From NCBI RefSeq assembly GCF_028714215.1, contig NZ_JAQTMS010000001.1:151949-215948 (forward strand): 64,000 nucleotides of DNA. Reading direction: 5' to 3'. The notes below the pieces were generated by a model, which saw nothing but the letters and a program-made list of their open reading frames with translations, was not told the origin of the DNA and made no database searches. This DNA is from Rhodoferax sp. (GTDB lineage Bacteria; Pseudomonadota; Gammaproteobacteria; Burkholderiales; Burkholderiaceae_C). Shown in pieces: positions 9,945 through 19,823 of the stretch. The translations under genes and the position numbers were made by a program. Numbering within the stretch: the first letter of the stretch is position 1; each line of letters starts with the position of its first letter.

Positions 9945-10369
9945 GGTACCTGCTCGACACCAACATCGTCAGCCACTTCCTGCGCGGCGCCTCGCCGGCC
10001 CTGAACCGGCGTATTTTGAACAGCACCCCGGAGCAACTGGCCATCTCCACCATCAGCGCGGGTGAGCTGCGTTACGGCCTGCGCCGACTGCCGGCGTCGC
10101 GCCGCTCCGCCCTGTTGGCGCGTCAGCTGGACGGGCTGTTCAGTGCCATCCCGGTACAGCCCCTTCCCGCTGACGCGGCACAGCACTACGGCACTGCGCG
10201 CTCGCAACTGGCGGCCGCAGGCACGCCCATTGGCGGCAACGACTTGTGGATCGCAGCGCACGCGCTGGCACTGGGTATGACGCTGGTGACAAATAACACC
10301 CGCGAATTTGCACGGGTGGATGGGTTGAAGCTGGAAAATTGGGCGGCAGAATCTGATACCGAGAGATGA
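9941..10369 (+). CDS. vapC: VapC-type PIN-domain ribonuclease toxin
   Basis: A 142-residue PIN-domain toxin. The acidic metal-binding residues are visible: Asp6 in MRYLLDTNIVSHFLRG, Glu42 in SAGELRYGL and Asp101 in GGNDLWIAAHAL. The last motif, VTNNTREF, has Asn in place of the Asp found in some members, which is common. VapC toxins cut tRNA or rRNA at specific sites to arrest growth. Overlap with vapB is ATGA. The pair sits between the MoxR and VWA genes, so the insertion split a functional module or the module tolerates it. Confidence 0.92.
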   Translation: MRYLLDTNIVSHFLRGASPALNRRILNSTPEQLAISTISAGELRYGLRRLPASRRSALLARQLDGLFSAIPVQPLPADAAQHYGTARSQLAAAGTPIGGNDLWIAAHALALGMTLVTNNTREFARVDGLKLENWAAESDTER

Positions 10370-10378
10370 AGGAACACC

Positions 10379-11593
10379 ATGCTGATTGACTTCTTCTACA
10401 CCTTGCGCTCGGCCAAGCTGCCGGTGTCGGTCAAGGAGTACCTGACACTGCTGGAAGCGCTCAAGGCCGGCGTGGTGGGTCCCAACGCGCCGGCGCCTGA
10501 AGATGAGACGCAGGCCAGCGGCTACAAGATCGACGACTTTTACTACCTGAGCCGCGCCACGCTGGTGAAGGACGAAAAGAACTACGACAAGTTCGACCGC
10601 GCTTTTGCCGCCTACTTCAAGGGCGTGGAGATGATTGCCGACTTCAGCAAGGAGATCCCGCTGGAATGGTTGCGCAAGAATCTGGAACTGAACCTGAGCC
10701 CGGAAGAACTCGCCAAGATCCAGAAGATGGGCTGGGACGAGTTGATGGAAACGCTCAAGAAGCGTTTCGAGGAGCAAAAAGAACGCCATGAAGGCGGCTC
10801 CAAATGGATAGGCACCGGCGGCACCAGCCCGTTCGGCGCCTACGGCCAAAACCCGCAAGGCATACGCATCGGCCAGGACAAGAGCCGCAACAAGAGTGCC
10901 GTCAAGGTGTGGGACCAGCGTGCCTACAAGGACTACGACGACACGCAGGAACTGGGCACCCGCAACATCAAGGTGGCGCTGCGCCGTCTGCGCAAATTTG
11001 TCCGCGAGGGCCATGAAGAAGAACTGGACCTGGACGACACCATCCGGTCGACGGCGGCCAACGCCGGCTACCTGGACATCAAAATGGTGCCGGAGCGCCA
11101 CAACAACGTGAAGGTGCTGCTGCTGATGGACGTGGGCGGCACCATGGACGAGCACATCCAGCGCGTGGAAGAACTCTTCAGTGCCACCAAGACCGAGCTC
11201 AAGCACCTGGAGTTCTATTACTTCCACAACTGTGTCTACGACTTCATGTGGAAGAACAACCGCCGCCGCTACAGCGAAAAGTTCCCCACCTGGGACATCA
11301 TCCGCAAGTACAACAAGGACTACAAGCTGATCTTCGTCGGCGACGCCACCATGAGCCCCTACGAAATCCTGCAACCGGGCGGCAGCGTCGAATACAACAA
11401 CGAGGAAGCGGGCGTCGAATGGCTGCAACGCCTGACCAGCGCTTTCCCCAAATTCGCCTGGATCAACCCGGAGCCGCAAGGGGTCTGGCAATACCGCCAA
11501 AGCATCAGCGTGATCCAGCAAATCATGAGCCAGCGCATGTTTCCCCTGACAATCAAGGGACTGGAAGAAGCCATGCGACTGCTGACAAAATGA
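10379..11593 (+). CDS. VWA/CoxE-like domain protein, MoxR partner
   Basis: A 404-residue cytosolic protein of the VWA-containing CoxE-like group. The N-terminal half is alpha-helical and charged. The C-terminal half holds the von Willebrand A domain with the MIDAS motif LLLMDVGGTMDEH and a second metal-loop candidate at FVGDATMSPYEI. Family members work with MoxR ATPases in inserting metal or assembling enzymes. The likely ATPase is at 7940. The stop overlaps tamA (ATGA), so it is also coupled to the downstream envelope genes. Confidence 0.9.
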   Translation: MLIDFFYTLRSAKLPVSVKEYLTLLEALKAGVVGPNAPAPEDETQASGYKIDDFYYLSRATLVKDEKNYDKFDRAFAAYFKGVEMIADFSKEIPLEWLRKNLELNLSPEELAKIQKMGWDELMETLKKRFEEQKERHEGGSKWIGTGGTSPFGAYGQNPQGIRIGQDKSRNKSAVKVWDQRAYKDYDDTQELGTRNIKVALRRLRKFVREGHEEELDLDDTIRSTAANAGYLDIKMVPERHNNVKVLLLMDVGGTMDEHIQRVEELFSATKTELKHLEFYYFHNCVYDFMWKNNRRRYSEKFPTWDIIRKYNKDYKLIFVGDATMSPYEILQPGGSVEYNNEEAGVEWLQRLTSAFPKFAWINPEPQGVWQYRQSISVIQQIMSQRMFPLTIKGLEEAMRLLTK

Positions 11594-13416
11594 AATGGCT
11601 GCTGGCGCTGGCGCTGCTGGCCGGCCTGCCGGCCCTGCTGCCCGCGCAAGCCCAGCCCGCCAGCCCCGGCGCCGTGGCCAACGCCAGCGCCTTCGAGCTG
11701 GAGATCGCCGCGCCGGATGAAATCCGGGCGCTGCTGGAGCGCCATCTGGAGTTGCTGCGTTACCGCGAGTTGACGGATCTGAGTGACAGCGAACTGGCAC
11801 GCCTGCTGGGAGCCGCCCGGCAAAACACCCAGGACCTGCTGGCCACGCTGGGTTACTTCTCGCCCGACATCGGTATCGAACAGGCGAGAACAGACTCCGG
11901 CCCGCTCACGCGCCGGGTGAAACTGAGCGTGGCGCCCGGCGCGCCGACGTTGGTGAGCGAGGTGCGCCTTGAATTCAGCGGCGCCATCGCCAACGATCCG
12001 GCGGCCCGCAGCCAACGCCAGCAAATCGAGGCCAACTGGCCGCTGCGCGCCGGCATGCGCTTCACCCAGGCCAGTTGGGACGCCGCCAAGCAGCAGGCAC
12101 TGCGCCAGCTCACCGGGCAACGCTACCCGGCCGGGCAAATCGGCAGCAGCCTAGCCGACATCGACCCCATCAACCACAGCGCGCGCCTGTCGGTCACGCT
12201 GGACAGCGGACCAGCCTACCGGCTAGGCGCTCTGGTGATCAGCGGCGCCCAGCGTTATGACACCGAACTGGTCACCCGGCTGGCGCGCCTGACGCCTGGC
12301 GCCGACTACGACCAAACCCAACTGGTGCAAGCCCAGCAGCGCCTGACGGACAGTGGATTTTTCGACTCGGTGTTCGTCTCGCTGGACACCGCTGGCGATC
12401 CGCTGGCGGCACCGGTGCGGGTGCAACTGCGCGAAGCCTTGATGCAAAAACTGGTGCTGGGTGTCGGTGCCAGCACCGACAGCGGCGCCCGCCTGTCGGC
12501 CGAACACACGCACCACCGGGTGCCGGGCATCGGCTGGCGCGCCGTCAGCAAGCTGTCGCTGGACCGCGAGACACGTTCCCTGGGCAGCGAGCTGACGGCA
12601 CCGCCCGACGCCGACAACTGGCGCTGGGTCAGCTCGGCCCTGCTGCAAAACCAGAACAGTGGCAGCACCGACATCAGCAGCCTGCGCCTGCGCGCCGGAC
12701 GCAGCCAGGGCGGCCAGCGCATAGACCGCAATTACTACCTGCAATACGACCGGGCCGAGACCGCCGCCAGCGATGGCAGCGTGCCGGTGGTGGCGCAAGC
12801 GCTGAGTGCCAACTACGCTTTCACCGTGCGCAACTTCGACAGCCTGCCCTTCCCGGGCAGCGGCTGGGGGCTGGGCGTGGAAGTGGGCGGCGGCAGCACG
12901 CTGGGCAGCCAGCAAGACCCTTACGGCCGCGTACTGGGACGCTTGCTCGGCTATGTGCCACTGGGCGGCAACGGCGACGCCGCAACCGGAGCCCTGCGCG
13001 GCGGACGCCTGGCGCTGCGGGCGGAGGCCGGCGCCGTGCTGGCCAAGAGCGACATCGCCCTGCCCAGCACGCAACTGTTCCTCACCGGCGGCGACAACAG
13101 CGTGCGCGGTTACGGCTACCACGACCTCGGCGTCACGCTGCCCGATGGAACCGTCAGCGCCGGCCGCTACCTCACCGTGGCCAGCGTCGAATGGCAGCGC
13201 CCCATCGTTGCCAACGGCCGCCTGACGGACTGGGAGAGCACCGTATTCATGGACGCCGGCGCCGTCGCCAACAAACCCGCTGAATTGCGTGCCAAGGTCG
13301 GTATCGGCGTCGGCGCGCGCTGGAAGAGCCCGGTCGGCCCGCTGCAAATCGACCTGGCGTATGGCGTAGCGGTGGAACGCTTGCGGCTGCATCTGAACGT
13401 GGGTTTCACCTTCTGA
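11590..13416 (+). CDS. tamA: TamA-like outer-membrane assembly protein (Omp85 family)
   Basis: A 608-residue Omp85-family protein. It has a Sec signal (MKWLLALALLAGLPALLPAQAQ), N-terminal POTRA domains (about aa 35-270, with TLGYFSPDIGIE and LTDSGFFDSVFVSLD), and a C-terminal 16-strand barrel ending in VGFTF, the terminal-Phe targeting signal. The lid-lock loop VRGYGYHDLG is present. TamA and TamB together help insert outer-membrane proteins and move lipids. The start at 11590 overlaps the VWA stop; a longer frame from 11248 lies antisense in style within the VWA gene and is rejected. The stop overlaps tamB. Confidence 0.93.
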   Translation: MKWLLALALLAGLPALLPAQAQPASPGAVANASAFELEIAAPDEIRALLERHLELLRYRELTDLSDSELARLLGAARQNTQDLLATLGYFSPDIGIEQARTDSGPLTRRVKLSVAPGAPTLVSEVRLEFSGAIANDPAARSQRQQIEANWPLRAGMRFTQASWDAAKQQALRQLTGQRYPAGQIGSSLADIDPINHSARLSVTLDSGPAYRLGALVISGAQRYDTELVTRLARLTPGADYDQTQLVQAQQRLTDSGFFDSVFVSLDTAGDPLAAPVRVQLREALMQKLVLGVGASTDSGARLSAEHTHHRVPGIGWRAVSKLSLDRETRSLGSELTAPPDADNWRWVSSALLQNQNSGSTDISSLRLRAGRSQGGQRIDRNYYLQYDRAETAASDGSVPVVAQALSANYAFTVRNFDSLPFPGSGWGLGVEVGGGSTLGSQQDPYGRVLGRLLGYVPLGGNGDAATGALRGGRLALRAEAGAVLAKSDIALPSTQLFLTGGDNSVRGYGYHDLGVTLPDGTVSAGRYLTVASVEWQRPIVANGRLTDWESTVFMDAGAVANKPAELRAKVGIGVGARWKSPVGPLQIDLAYGVAVERLRLHLNVGFTF

Positions 13417-16400
13417 TGAAAGCACTGCGCATGGCCTTGAGCGCACTGGGCACCACGCTGCTGACGCTGCTGGCCCTGGCCGGAGCGCTGTGGCTCTGGA
13501 GCGGCGCCAGCACCTCGCTGGCGACTTCACTGGAACAACTGGCGCAGCATCTTCCCGCCGGCCAGACACTGGAGGCGAAAGATGTCGAAGGCTCGCTGCG
13601 CCGGGGTGGCCGCGTCGGCTGGTTACGCTGGCAACAGGGCGCGCTCAGCGTCGAGGCACGCGATGTCAGCGTAGCCTGGGAGCTGCGAACGCTGCTGGAC
13701 GGCGAACTGCGCCTTGGCCAGCTTTCCGTCGAGCACTTGCGCATCGAAGACCGGCGCCCCAGCGCCGGCGCCACAGCACCCACCGATTTGCGTCTGCCGC
13801 TGCGTGTAGCCGCGCCATTCAGCGTCACCACGCTGGAGTGGGTAGGCCCCGCCGCGCTGCAAATCAGTGGCCTCGCGGGGCACTACGCCTTCGACAACAA
13901 GGAACACACGTTCGAGCTGAGCAGCTTGCGGATGGCCTCCGGCAACTACCGCGGCATGGGCCGCTTGCAGGCGCTTGCCCCCATGGCACTGGCGCTGCAA
14001 ATGCAGGGCACGCTGGCAACCCAGCTGCCCTCCGGGGGCCGCAGTGTCACGCTGCGGGCTGACGCCACGCTACAAGGCCAGTTGGCCGGCCCTGACGCCC
14101 GGCTGGCGTTGCAGGCCCAGCTAAAGCCCCAGCTACCCAGCACACCCGGCAACACGAAACCGACCGGGCCAACCATCAAGCAGGCGATGCAAGCCAGCGT
14201 CACGGCGGAGCTTGCGCCCTGGCAGCCGCAACCGGTCGTCACCGCCACGGCACACTGGCAGGCACTGGACCTGGCGGCGCTGTGGCCGCGGGCACCGCAA
14301 ACGCTGCTCAGCGGTGAGGCCACGGTCACGCCGGCCGGCCAGAGCTGGCAGGCCGCCATCCAGCTCGGCAACGCACTGAGCGGCCCATGGAACCAGCAGC
14401 GCCTGCCGATCGACAAGCTGAGCGCCAGGCTGGTGTTCGCAACGGGGCAGTGGACCATAGCGTCGCTACAGGCCAGCGGCGCCGGCGGGCGCATTGACGG
14501 GCGCGGCCAAGTGGGCGGCGCCGCCAACTGGCAAGGCAGCGCCACCCTGCATGGCATCAACCCGGCCGCGCTCGACTCGCGACTGGCCATCACGGCACTG
14601 GACGGCCAGGTGACGGCGCGGCAGACGCCATCCGGCATCGCCTTCGAAGCCAGCCTGCAAGGCGCCCATGGCAAGACCGCTTCGCCGGCTGGTGGTGCCC
14701 TGGCCGGCCTGCGCCTGCAAGCACTGCAGGCCAAGGGAATCTGGCAGGCGCCGATGCTGAAGCTGGAGCAGTTGGCGCTGCAAAGCGACGACGCGCAATT
14801 GCAAGGCCAGTTGAGCTTCAATACTCTCAGCCAAGCCGCGCAAGGCCAGTTGGCGCTAGCCCTGCCCGGTGCCAGCGCGACCCTGCAAGGTGACCTCGCC
14901 AGCCGCAGTGGCCAAGGCGCGATGAGCTTGCGCGTGACCGATGCGGCACTGGCCGCCCACTGGCTGGCCCGCTGGCCAGGGGCACCGGCGGCGCTGAACC
15001 AAATGGGCCTCCAGGGCGCCGTGGAAATGAACGGAAACTGGCAAGGCGGTTGGCAAAATCAGGGTCGGGAACTGCGCCTTGCGGCCAGCCTGCGGGCGCC
15101 CAAGCTTGAACTGCGCGCCAGCGATACAGCAGCCGATCAGGGCTGGCGTTTGCGCGATTGGCAAGCCGACATCTCCGGCACGCTGGGCGCCCTGAGTCTG
15201 AGCACGCGCGGCCAGGCCGATCAGGCCAGCCGGCACTTCGCGCTACAGATGCAGGCCCAGCTTGGACGGCTGGGCGACGGCCTGTGGCAAGCCCAATTGG
15301 AGACCGCCCAGCTCAGCGCGCAAGACAGCTTGCGCCCCGGCCTCTGGAGCTTGCAGTTGCGCCAGCGCGTGGCCCTGGACTGGAAGCAGAGCGAGGGCGC
15401 GCAGTCGCTGCACATCGCTGCCGGCAGTGCCGCTCTGAGCGGACCGGTTCCGGGTGCGGCGACCGTCAACTGGCAGGCCGCGCAATGGTCGCGCGGTGGC
15501 GGCAATCCAGCGCAAACCGGCTGGATGACCCAGGGTCGCCTGGAGGGACTGCCACTGGCCTGGCTGGATCTGCTGGGCCAGACCCAGATGGCCAACCTGG
15601 GTTTGCGCGGCGACCTTCTGTTTGGCGGCCAGTGGGACCTTGGCGGCGGTGATCGGCTGCGCCTGCGCGCCACGCTGGAGCGCAGCAGCGGCGACCTGCA
15701 ATTGCGGACCGACGCGGCTGAAACGGGTGGCCCGGCGACTACCCTGCAAGCCGGGGTGCGCACGGCACGCCTGCTGCTCAGCGCCGACGCCCAGCAACTG
15801 GCCGCCAGCCTGCGCTGGGACAGTGAACGTGCCGGCCAGGTGCAGGCTGATTTCAGCACGCAGTTGCAACGCCAGGACGGCGTCTGGATCTGGCCCGGCG
15901 ACGCCCCTCTGAGCGGCACCCTGCGCGCGCAACTGCCCAGCAGCGGTGCCTGGTCCTTGCTGGCACCGCCCGGCTGGCGCTTGCGCGGCACGCTGGCCGC
16001 CGATGCCGCCCTGTCGGGCACGCGCAGTGCGCCGCAATGGCGCGGCACGCTGGGGGCGCAAGAACTGGCCGTGCGCTCGCTGGCGGACGGCATCGACTTC
16101 AGCCAGGGTACGCTGCGCGCCAGCCTGACCGGCCAGCGGCTAGACATCGACTCTTTCACGCTGCAAGGCGCCGGCGGCAACAGCGGCGGCCGGCTCTCGG
16201 TGACGGGCTCGGTCGTGTGGCTGCCTGCCACGCCAAGCATGGCCAGCCCGCTGTCGCGCCTGCACATGGCGCTGGACTTTGAAGCCAAGACCTTGCGCGT
16301 GACGGCCCGCGCCGACCAACGCCTGGTGCTGTCAGGCAAGCTGACGGCGCGACTGGACAACACGCGCCTGACGCTGCGCGGCGCGCTCAAGGCCGATGAG

Positions 16401-17258
16401 GCGCTGTTCATCCTGCCGGAGGACTCGGCACCGCAGTTGGGCGCCGACGTGCGGGTGCGCATTGCCGGCGACAGCCAGACCGGCCGCGGACCCATCCCGC
16501 AGCCCGCCAACCCGGCGCCGCAGCAGCGGGTGACGCCTGACGTCACCGTCAGCCTCGATCTGGGGCAAAACTTCGAAGTGCGCGGGCGCGGTCTGGCGAC
16601 CCATCTGGCCGGTACGCTGGAACTGCGCAGCACGCTGGGCCATGGCTTGACGCCGCAGCTCAGCGGCCAACTGCACACCGTGGGGGGCACTTACAAAGCC
16701 TACGGCCAGCAGTTGGATATCGAAGAGGGCCAACTGCGTTTCACCGGACCGTACGACAACCCGGCGCTAGACATCCTGGCGTTGCGCCCCAATCTGCAGC
16801 AACGCGTGGGCGTGCAGATCAGCGGCACCGCCCTGTCGCCGGTGGTGCGGCTGTACGCCGAACCGGACATGGCCGAAGCCGACAAACTGGCCTGGCTGGT
16901 GCTGGGTCGCTCGGCCGCCAATGGTGGCGCCGAATCCGCCATGCTGCAACAGGCGGCGCTGGCCCTGCTGGGCGGCAGGGGCAAGAGCTTGTCGGGCAGT
17001 CTGGCCGAATCGCTGGGCCTGGACGAGTTGTCGGTGCGCGGCGCCGCCACCAGCAGCGCCGACGGAACCACCAGCGGCGCCACCGTCACGCTGGGCAAGC
17101 GCGTCTCGCGCAACTTCTACGTTGCCTACGAGCGCAGCCTGGCCGGAGCCCTGGGCACCTTCTACATTTTCTACGACCTGTCGCGCCGTTTCACCCTGCG
17201 CGCCCAGACCGGCGAACAAAGCGCCGTCGACCTGATTTTCACGCTGCGCTACGACTGA
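13416..17258 (+). CDS. tamB: TamB-like translocation and assembly protein
   Basis: A 1280-residue TamB-type protein, of usual length. An N-terminal signal anchor (aa 7-29, TTLLTLLALAGALWLW) keeps it in the inner membrane. Next comes a long repetitive beta-rich groove (Gln/Leu/Ala-rich), then the conserved C-terminal DUF490 domain (about aa 950-1280) with GGTYKAYGQQLDIEEGQLRF and the terminal FTLRYD. It bridges the periplasm to TamA and carries lipids or helps barrel assembly. The start overlaps the tamA stop (TGATG). The last ~274 coding bases are repeated 4.6 kb downstream at 21551. Confidence 0.93.
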   Translation: MKALRMALSALGTTLLTLLALAGALWLWSGASTSLATSLEQLAQHLPAGQTLEAKDVEGSLRRGGRVGWLRWQQGALSVEARDVSVAWELRTLLDGELRLGQLSVEHLRIEDRRPSAGATAPTDLRLPLRVAAPFSVTTLEWVGPAALQISGLAGHYAFDNKEHTFELSSLRMASGNYRGMGRLQALAPMALALQMQGTLATQLPSGGRSVTLRADATLQGQLAGPDARLALQAQLKPQLPSTPGNTKPTGPTIKQAMQASVTAELAPWQPQPVVTATAHWQALDLAALWPRAPQTLLSGEATVTPAGQSWQAAIQLGNALSGPWNQQRLPIDKLSARLVFATGQWTIASLQASGAGGRIDGRGQVGGAANWQGSATLHGINPAALDSRLAITALDGQVTARQTPSGIAFEASLQGAHGKTASPAGGALAGLRLQALQAKGIWQAPMLKLEQLALQSDDAQLQGQLSFNTLSQAAQGQLALALPGASATLQGDLASRSGQGAMSLRVTDAALAAHWLARWPGAPAALNQMGLQGAVEMNGNWQGGWQNQGRELRLAASLRAPKLELRASDTAADQGWRLRDWQADISGTLGALSLSTRGQADQASRHFALQMQAQLGRLGDGLWQAQLETAQLSAQDSLRPGLWSLQLRQRVALDWKQSEGAQSLHIAAGSAALSGPVPGAATVNWQAAQWSRGGGNPAQTGWMTQGRLEGLPLAWLDLLGQTQMANLGLRGDLLFGGQWDLGGGDRLRLRATLERSSGDLQLRTDAAETGGPATTLQAGVRTARLLLSADAQQLAASLRWDSERAGQVQADFSTQLQRQDGVWIWPGDAPLSGTLRAQLPSSGAWSLLAPPGWRLRGTLAADAALSGTRSAPQWRGTLGAQELAVRSLADGIDFSQGTLRASLTGQRLDIDSFTLQGAGGNSGGRLSVTGSVVWLPATPSMASPLSRLHMALDFEAKTLRVTARADQRLVLSGKLTARLDNTRLTLRGALKADEALFILPEDSAPQLGADVRVRIAGDSQTGRGPIPQPANPAPQQRVTPDVTVSLDLGQNFEVRGRGLATHLAGTLELRSTLGHGLTPQLSGQLHTVGGTYKAYGQQLDIEEGQLRFTGPYDNPALDILALRPNLQQRVGVQISGTALSPVVRLYAEPDMAEADKLAWLVLGRSAANGGAESAMLQQAALALLGGRGKSLSGSLAESLGLDELSVRGAATSSADGTTSGATVTLGKRVSRNFYVAYERSLAGALGTFYIFYDLSRRFTLRAQTGEQSAVDLIFTLRYD

Positions 17259-17311
17259 GTTGGCCGACGCCGGGCCTTACAATGCGACCCACCGCCGCCG
17301 TAGTTCAATGG
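16985..17311 (+). repeat. direct repeat, left copy (tamB 3' end plus tRNA 5' end)
   Basis: This 327-base stretch recurs at 21551-21877 at a constant offset of 4566 bases, with no gap and only a handful of substitutions. It covers the last 274 bases of tamB, the 35-base spacer and the first 18 bases of the tRNA-Arg gene. The match ends exactly at 17311/21877. Confidence 0.97.
17294..17311 (+). pseudogene. tRNA-Arg(CCT) 5' remnant (18 bases)
   Basis: The sequence GCCGCCGTAGTTCAATGG equals the first 18 bases of the intact tRNA-Arg at 21860. It then departs into unrelated sequence. This marks the left edge of the islet inserted between tamB and its former neighbour tRNA gene. Confidence 0.92.
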
Positions 17312-17801
17312 GAATCTCTCGTTGGATATTGCGAAAATCTGCATCAATTTCGTATCAATCACTGAGGCACTGAAGGTTGGCAGGAAGTCTGATCTCGCCC
17401 ACTGACCTCAACGACCTTCAAGTTCAGACACATTGCTGAAGTACGCTTTTCGGACTTGCCTGCAATAGATCGGCCATTCAAACATACCTTGGACGGTTGG
17501 CAATGTACCGACGATTTCGTCAAACTGAGCACCCACGACCGACCGAGAGCGGATGCAAATCTTCGTTCTCGATTGCGGCCGGCTGACTTCAGTGAATGCC
17601 AGATAGCTGGCGGTGGACTGTGCCGGTGAATACTCAGCGCTGGACTTCGGCATTACCGCAACGGACTTTCGCAAAATTGCCGGTTTGGGGGGGTGTTCAG
17701 AGCCTTGCGAAGGGACTCGATGAGTACACTTATATCCTAGCGCACGTAGTTGCGAATCTAGAAAACTTGCGTTCAAGCAACAAGTATCCAGGGAGGAAGT
17801 C
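17312..17801. other. islet left flank without a supported gene
   Basis: 490 bases of visibly more A/T-rich sequence between the tRNA remnant and the propeller lipoprotein gene. A minus-strand open frame covers 17408-17653 (starting MPKSSAEYSPAQS and ending ELEGR), but its length, start and composition give no family match that I recognise, and it lacks a clear ribosome-binding site. I see no integrase or transposase here. Confidence 0.5.
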
Positions 17802-19823
17802 GTGATTTTGAATCCGTATTGGTGGCCGGCGATATTTCGTCGTGCTATTTCAGTGTGCCTAGTCGCCTGCATGTCCGCCTGTGGAGGCGGAGGTACTCCG
17901 GCTTCGCCGCTCCCTCCTCCGGCGGCAGCTCTCGGCATCACCGCTGATGCCACCAATACGGTGGCTGGTGGCCCCACAGTAGCAATCGCAGCGAATATCC
18001 AGAACTCGACGCAATCTGTCACATGGGCCGTGACAGGCCCGGGCACGCTTGGCGCGACGACTGGTACTTCGGTAACCTACACGCCACCGCTGCCTAGCAC
18101 CTTAAGCAGCCAAGCTGATGCAACCATCACGGCCACCTTGGGCACGCTGACCAAGTCGGTCACGATCACAGTGGGTGTTTCGGCCGGACGTAAATGGCAG
18201 ATAGCGTCCTACCCGAAGGGTGATTTCACCGATGTGCAGTACCTCAACGGGAAGTTCTTCGCCGTAAACAACTATGGCACGATCCTCGTCAGTACGGATG
18301 GCCTGAACTGGGTCCCTAAGCCCGTCCCGTCCGGAAATCTGCGTGCGATTACCTACGGTGACGCCGGCTACGTGGCAGTGGGTTTTGGCAACACTGTGTT
18401 CAAGAGCGCGGACGGGGAAACCTGGACACGCACGACACCGGTTCATGACCCGCGCACCATCAACTTGATCGACTTTTACGGCGTCACTGCGGGCAAGGGC
18501 GGCTACGTCGCCGCGGGGATTGGTGGCATCTTCCACAGCACGGATGCGGTGACCTGGACCGCCGTCAGTCCGGCGGGAGTGACGTATATGAGCCGTGTCG
18601 CGTTCGGCAGTGGCCGATTCGTCGCGGTCGGATACAGCGGGAAAATCCTTATCAGCGATGACGGTATCACCTGGACGCCTCTAAACATCCCCGGTGCTTA
18701 CTCGGGCTCGGGTGTGGTCTACGGCAATGGCCGCTTCGTCCTGACCCCTGGTGATGGCAATATTCTCACCAGCACCGATGGCATCACTTGGCAAACCACG
18801 GCGCACGATGTCTTCGGAGGCACTCTGAGCTTCAGTAACGGGCAGTACTTTCTAATTGCGAACAATAGCGTCATGGCTTCTCGTGACGGCGTCACCTGGA
18901 CATCTATCTATAACAAGACCACCAATCTCAACCCCATCATGGGGATGGCCGCCAGCGCGGACCGCTACGTTCTGGTTGGGTTCAATGGGTTGTTGCAGCA
19001 AAGCGCGGACACGAAGACATGGGCCTCTGCAATACAAGGTCCATCAGTCGACTTGGGGAGCGTGGACGCCATGAACGGTGTCTGGGTTGCCGTCGGCGCT
19101 GGAGGCACTTTACTAAAGAGCACCGACGCGCTCCAGTGGTCCCCCGCCAGCACGGTGGTCCCTGCCGGCCTCACCAGCGTCACACACGGCAACGGGCGAT
19201 TCCTGGTCCTGGGGTCTGGCAACATTTTTTCGAGCAGCGACGGTGATCAGTGGACGGCCGCTCCCATCCATACGCCTGACGTTCTCTATTCGGTGGTCTA
19301 CGGTGGTGGTCGCTTCGTCGCTGTGGGGTCTGATGGTACTGTTCTCACCAGCCCCGATGCTGTGAACTGGTCTGGCGCAGCTTCCGGGGTATCGGCAACG
19401 CTCTTGGGCGTGACCTATGGCAACGGTCGCTTTGTGGCAGTTGGCTACGGCTGCATCATCAGCAGTACCGACGGAAAGACTTGGGAGACCGGGCTACTTG
19501 GTGTTGGCACCGTCAAAACAGTGACCTTTGGCAACGGTCGCTTTGTGGCAGTTGGCTGGGGCGGCGCCATCTGGTTAAGTGAGGATGGCCAGACTTGGAC
19601 CTGGAGCCCTTCCGGAACAATCGACAACTTGTTTGGTGTGACCTACGGCAACAGACAGTTCGTGGCCGTCGGAAGCAGCGTGCTCGTTAGTGAAGATGCC
19701 GTTCATTGGCAGCCGTACGTGACCGGGACGAATAGCTCCCTGTACGGGGTAACCTTCGCCAACAACACCTTCGTAGCTGTAGGGGCTGCCGGAACAATCG
19801 TTCTGTCGCCCCCCGGGCCGTAA
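17802..19823 (+). CDS. surface lipoprotein with Ig-like domain and BNR/Ycf48-like propeller repeats
   Basis: A 673-residue lipoprotein. The signal peptide ends in the lipobox LVACMSAC-GGGG (Cys at about aa 27), followed by a Pro-rich linker. An Ig-like domain (about aa 45-125, SVTWAVTGPGTLG...VTYTPP) precedes some 12-14 repeats of about 40 residues with the pattern GNGRFVAVG-x-G-x-I-x-S-x-DG-x-TW. This resembles the BNR/YCF48 beta-propeller type. The start is GTG at 17802, with GGGAGG at 17791-17796. No ligand can be named. It lies inside the tamB/tRNA islet and is more A/T-rich than the core genes. Confidence 0.8.
   Translation: MILNPYWWPAIFRRAISVCLVACMSACGGGGTPASPLPPPAAALGITADATNTVAGGPTVAIAANIQNSTQSVTWAVTGPGTLGATTGTSVTYTPPLPSTLSSQADATITATLGTLTKSVTITVGVSAGRKWQIASYPKGDFTDVQYLNGKFFAVNNYGTILVSTDGLNWVPKPVPSGNLRAITYGDAGYVAVGFGNTVFKSADGETWTRTTPVHDPRTINLIDFYGVTAGKGGYVAAGIGGIFHSTDAVTWTAVSPAGVTYMSRVAFGSGRFVAVGYSGKILISDDGITWTPLNIPGAYSGSGVVYGNGRFVLTPGDGNILTSTDGITWQTTAHDVFGGTLSFSNGQYFLIANNSVMASRDGVTWTSIYNKTTNLNPIMGMAASADRYVLVGFNGLLQQSADTKTWASAIQGPSVDLGSVDAMNGVWVAVGAGGTLLKSTDALQWSPASTVVPAGLTSVTHGNGRFLVLGSGNIFSSSDGDQWTAAPIHTPDVLYSVVYGGGRFVAVGSDGTVLTSPDAVNWSGAASGVSATLLGVTYGNGRFVAVGYGCIISSTDGKTWETGLLGVGTVKTVTFGNGRFVAVGWGGAIWLSEDGQTWTWSPSGTIDNLFGVTYGNRQFVAVGSSVLVSEDAVHWQPYVTGTNSSLYGVTFANNTFVAVGAAGTIVLSPPGP

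Noticed and set aside
17408..18046. 212-residue minus-strand frame at the islet left end
   Set aside because: Most of it overlaps the start of the propeller lipoprotein gene. The part outside (17408-17653) matches no family I know.
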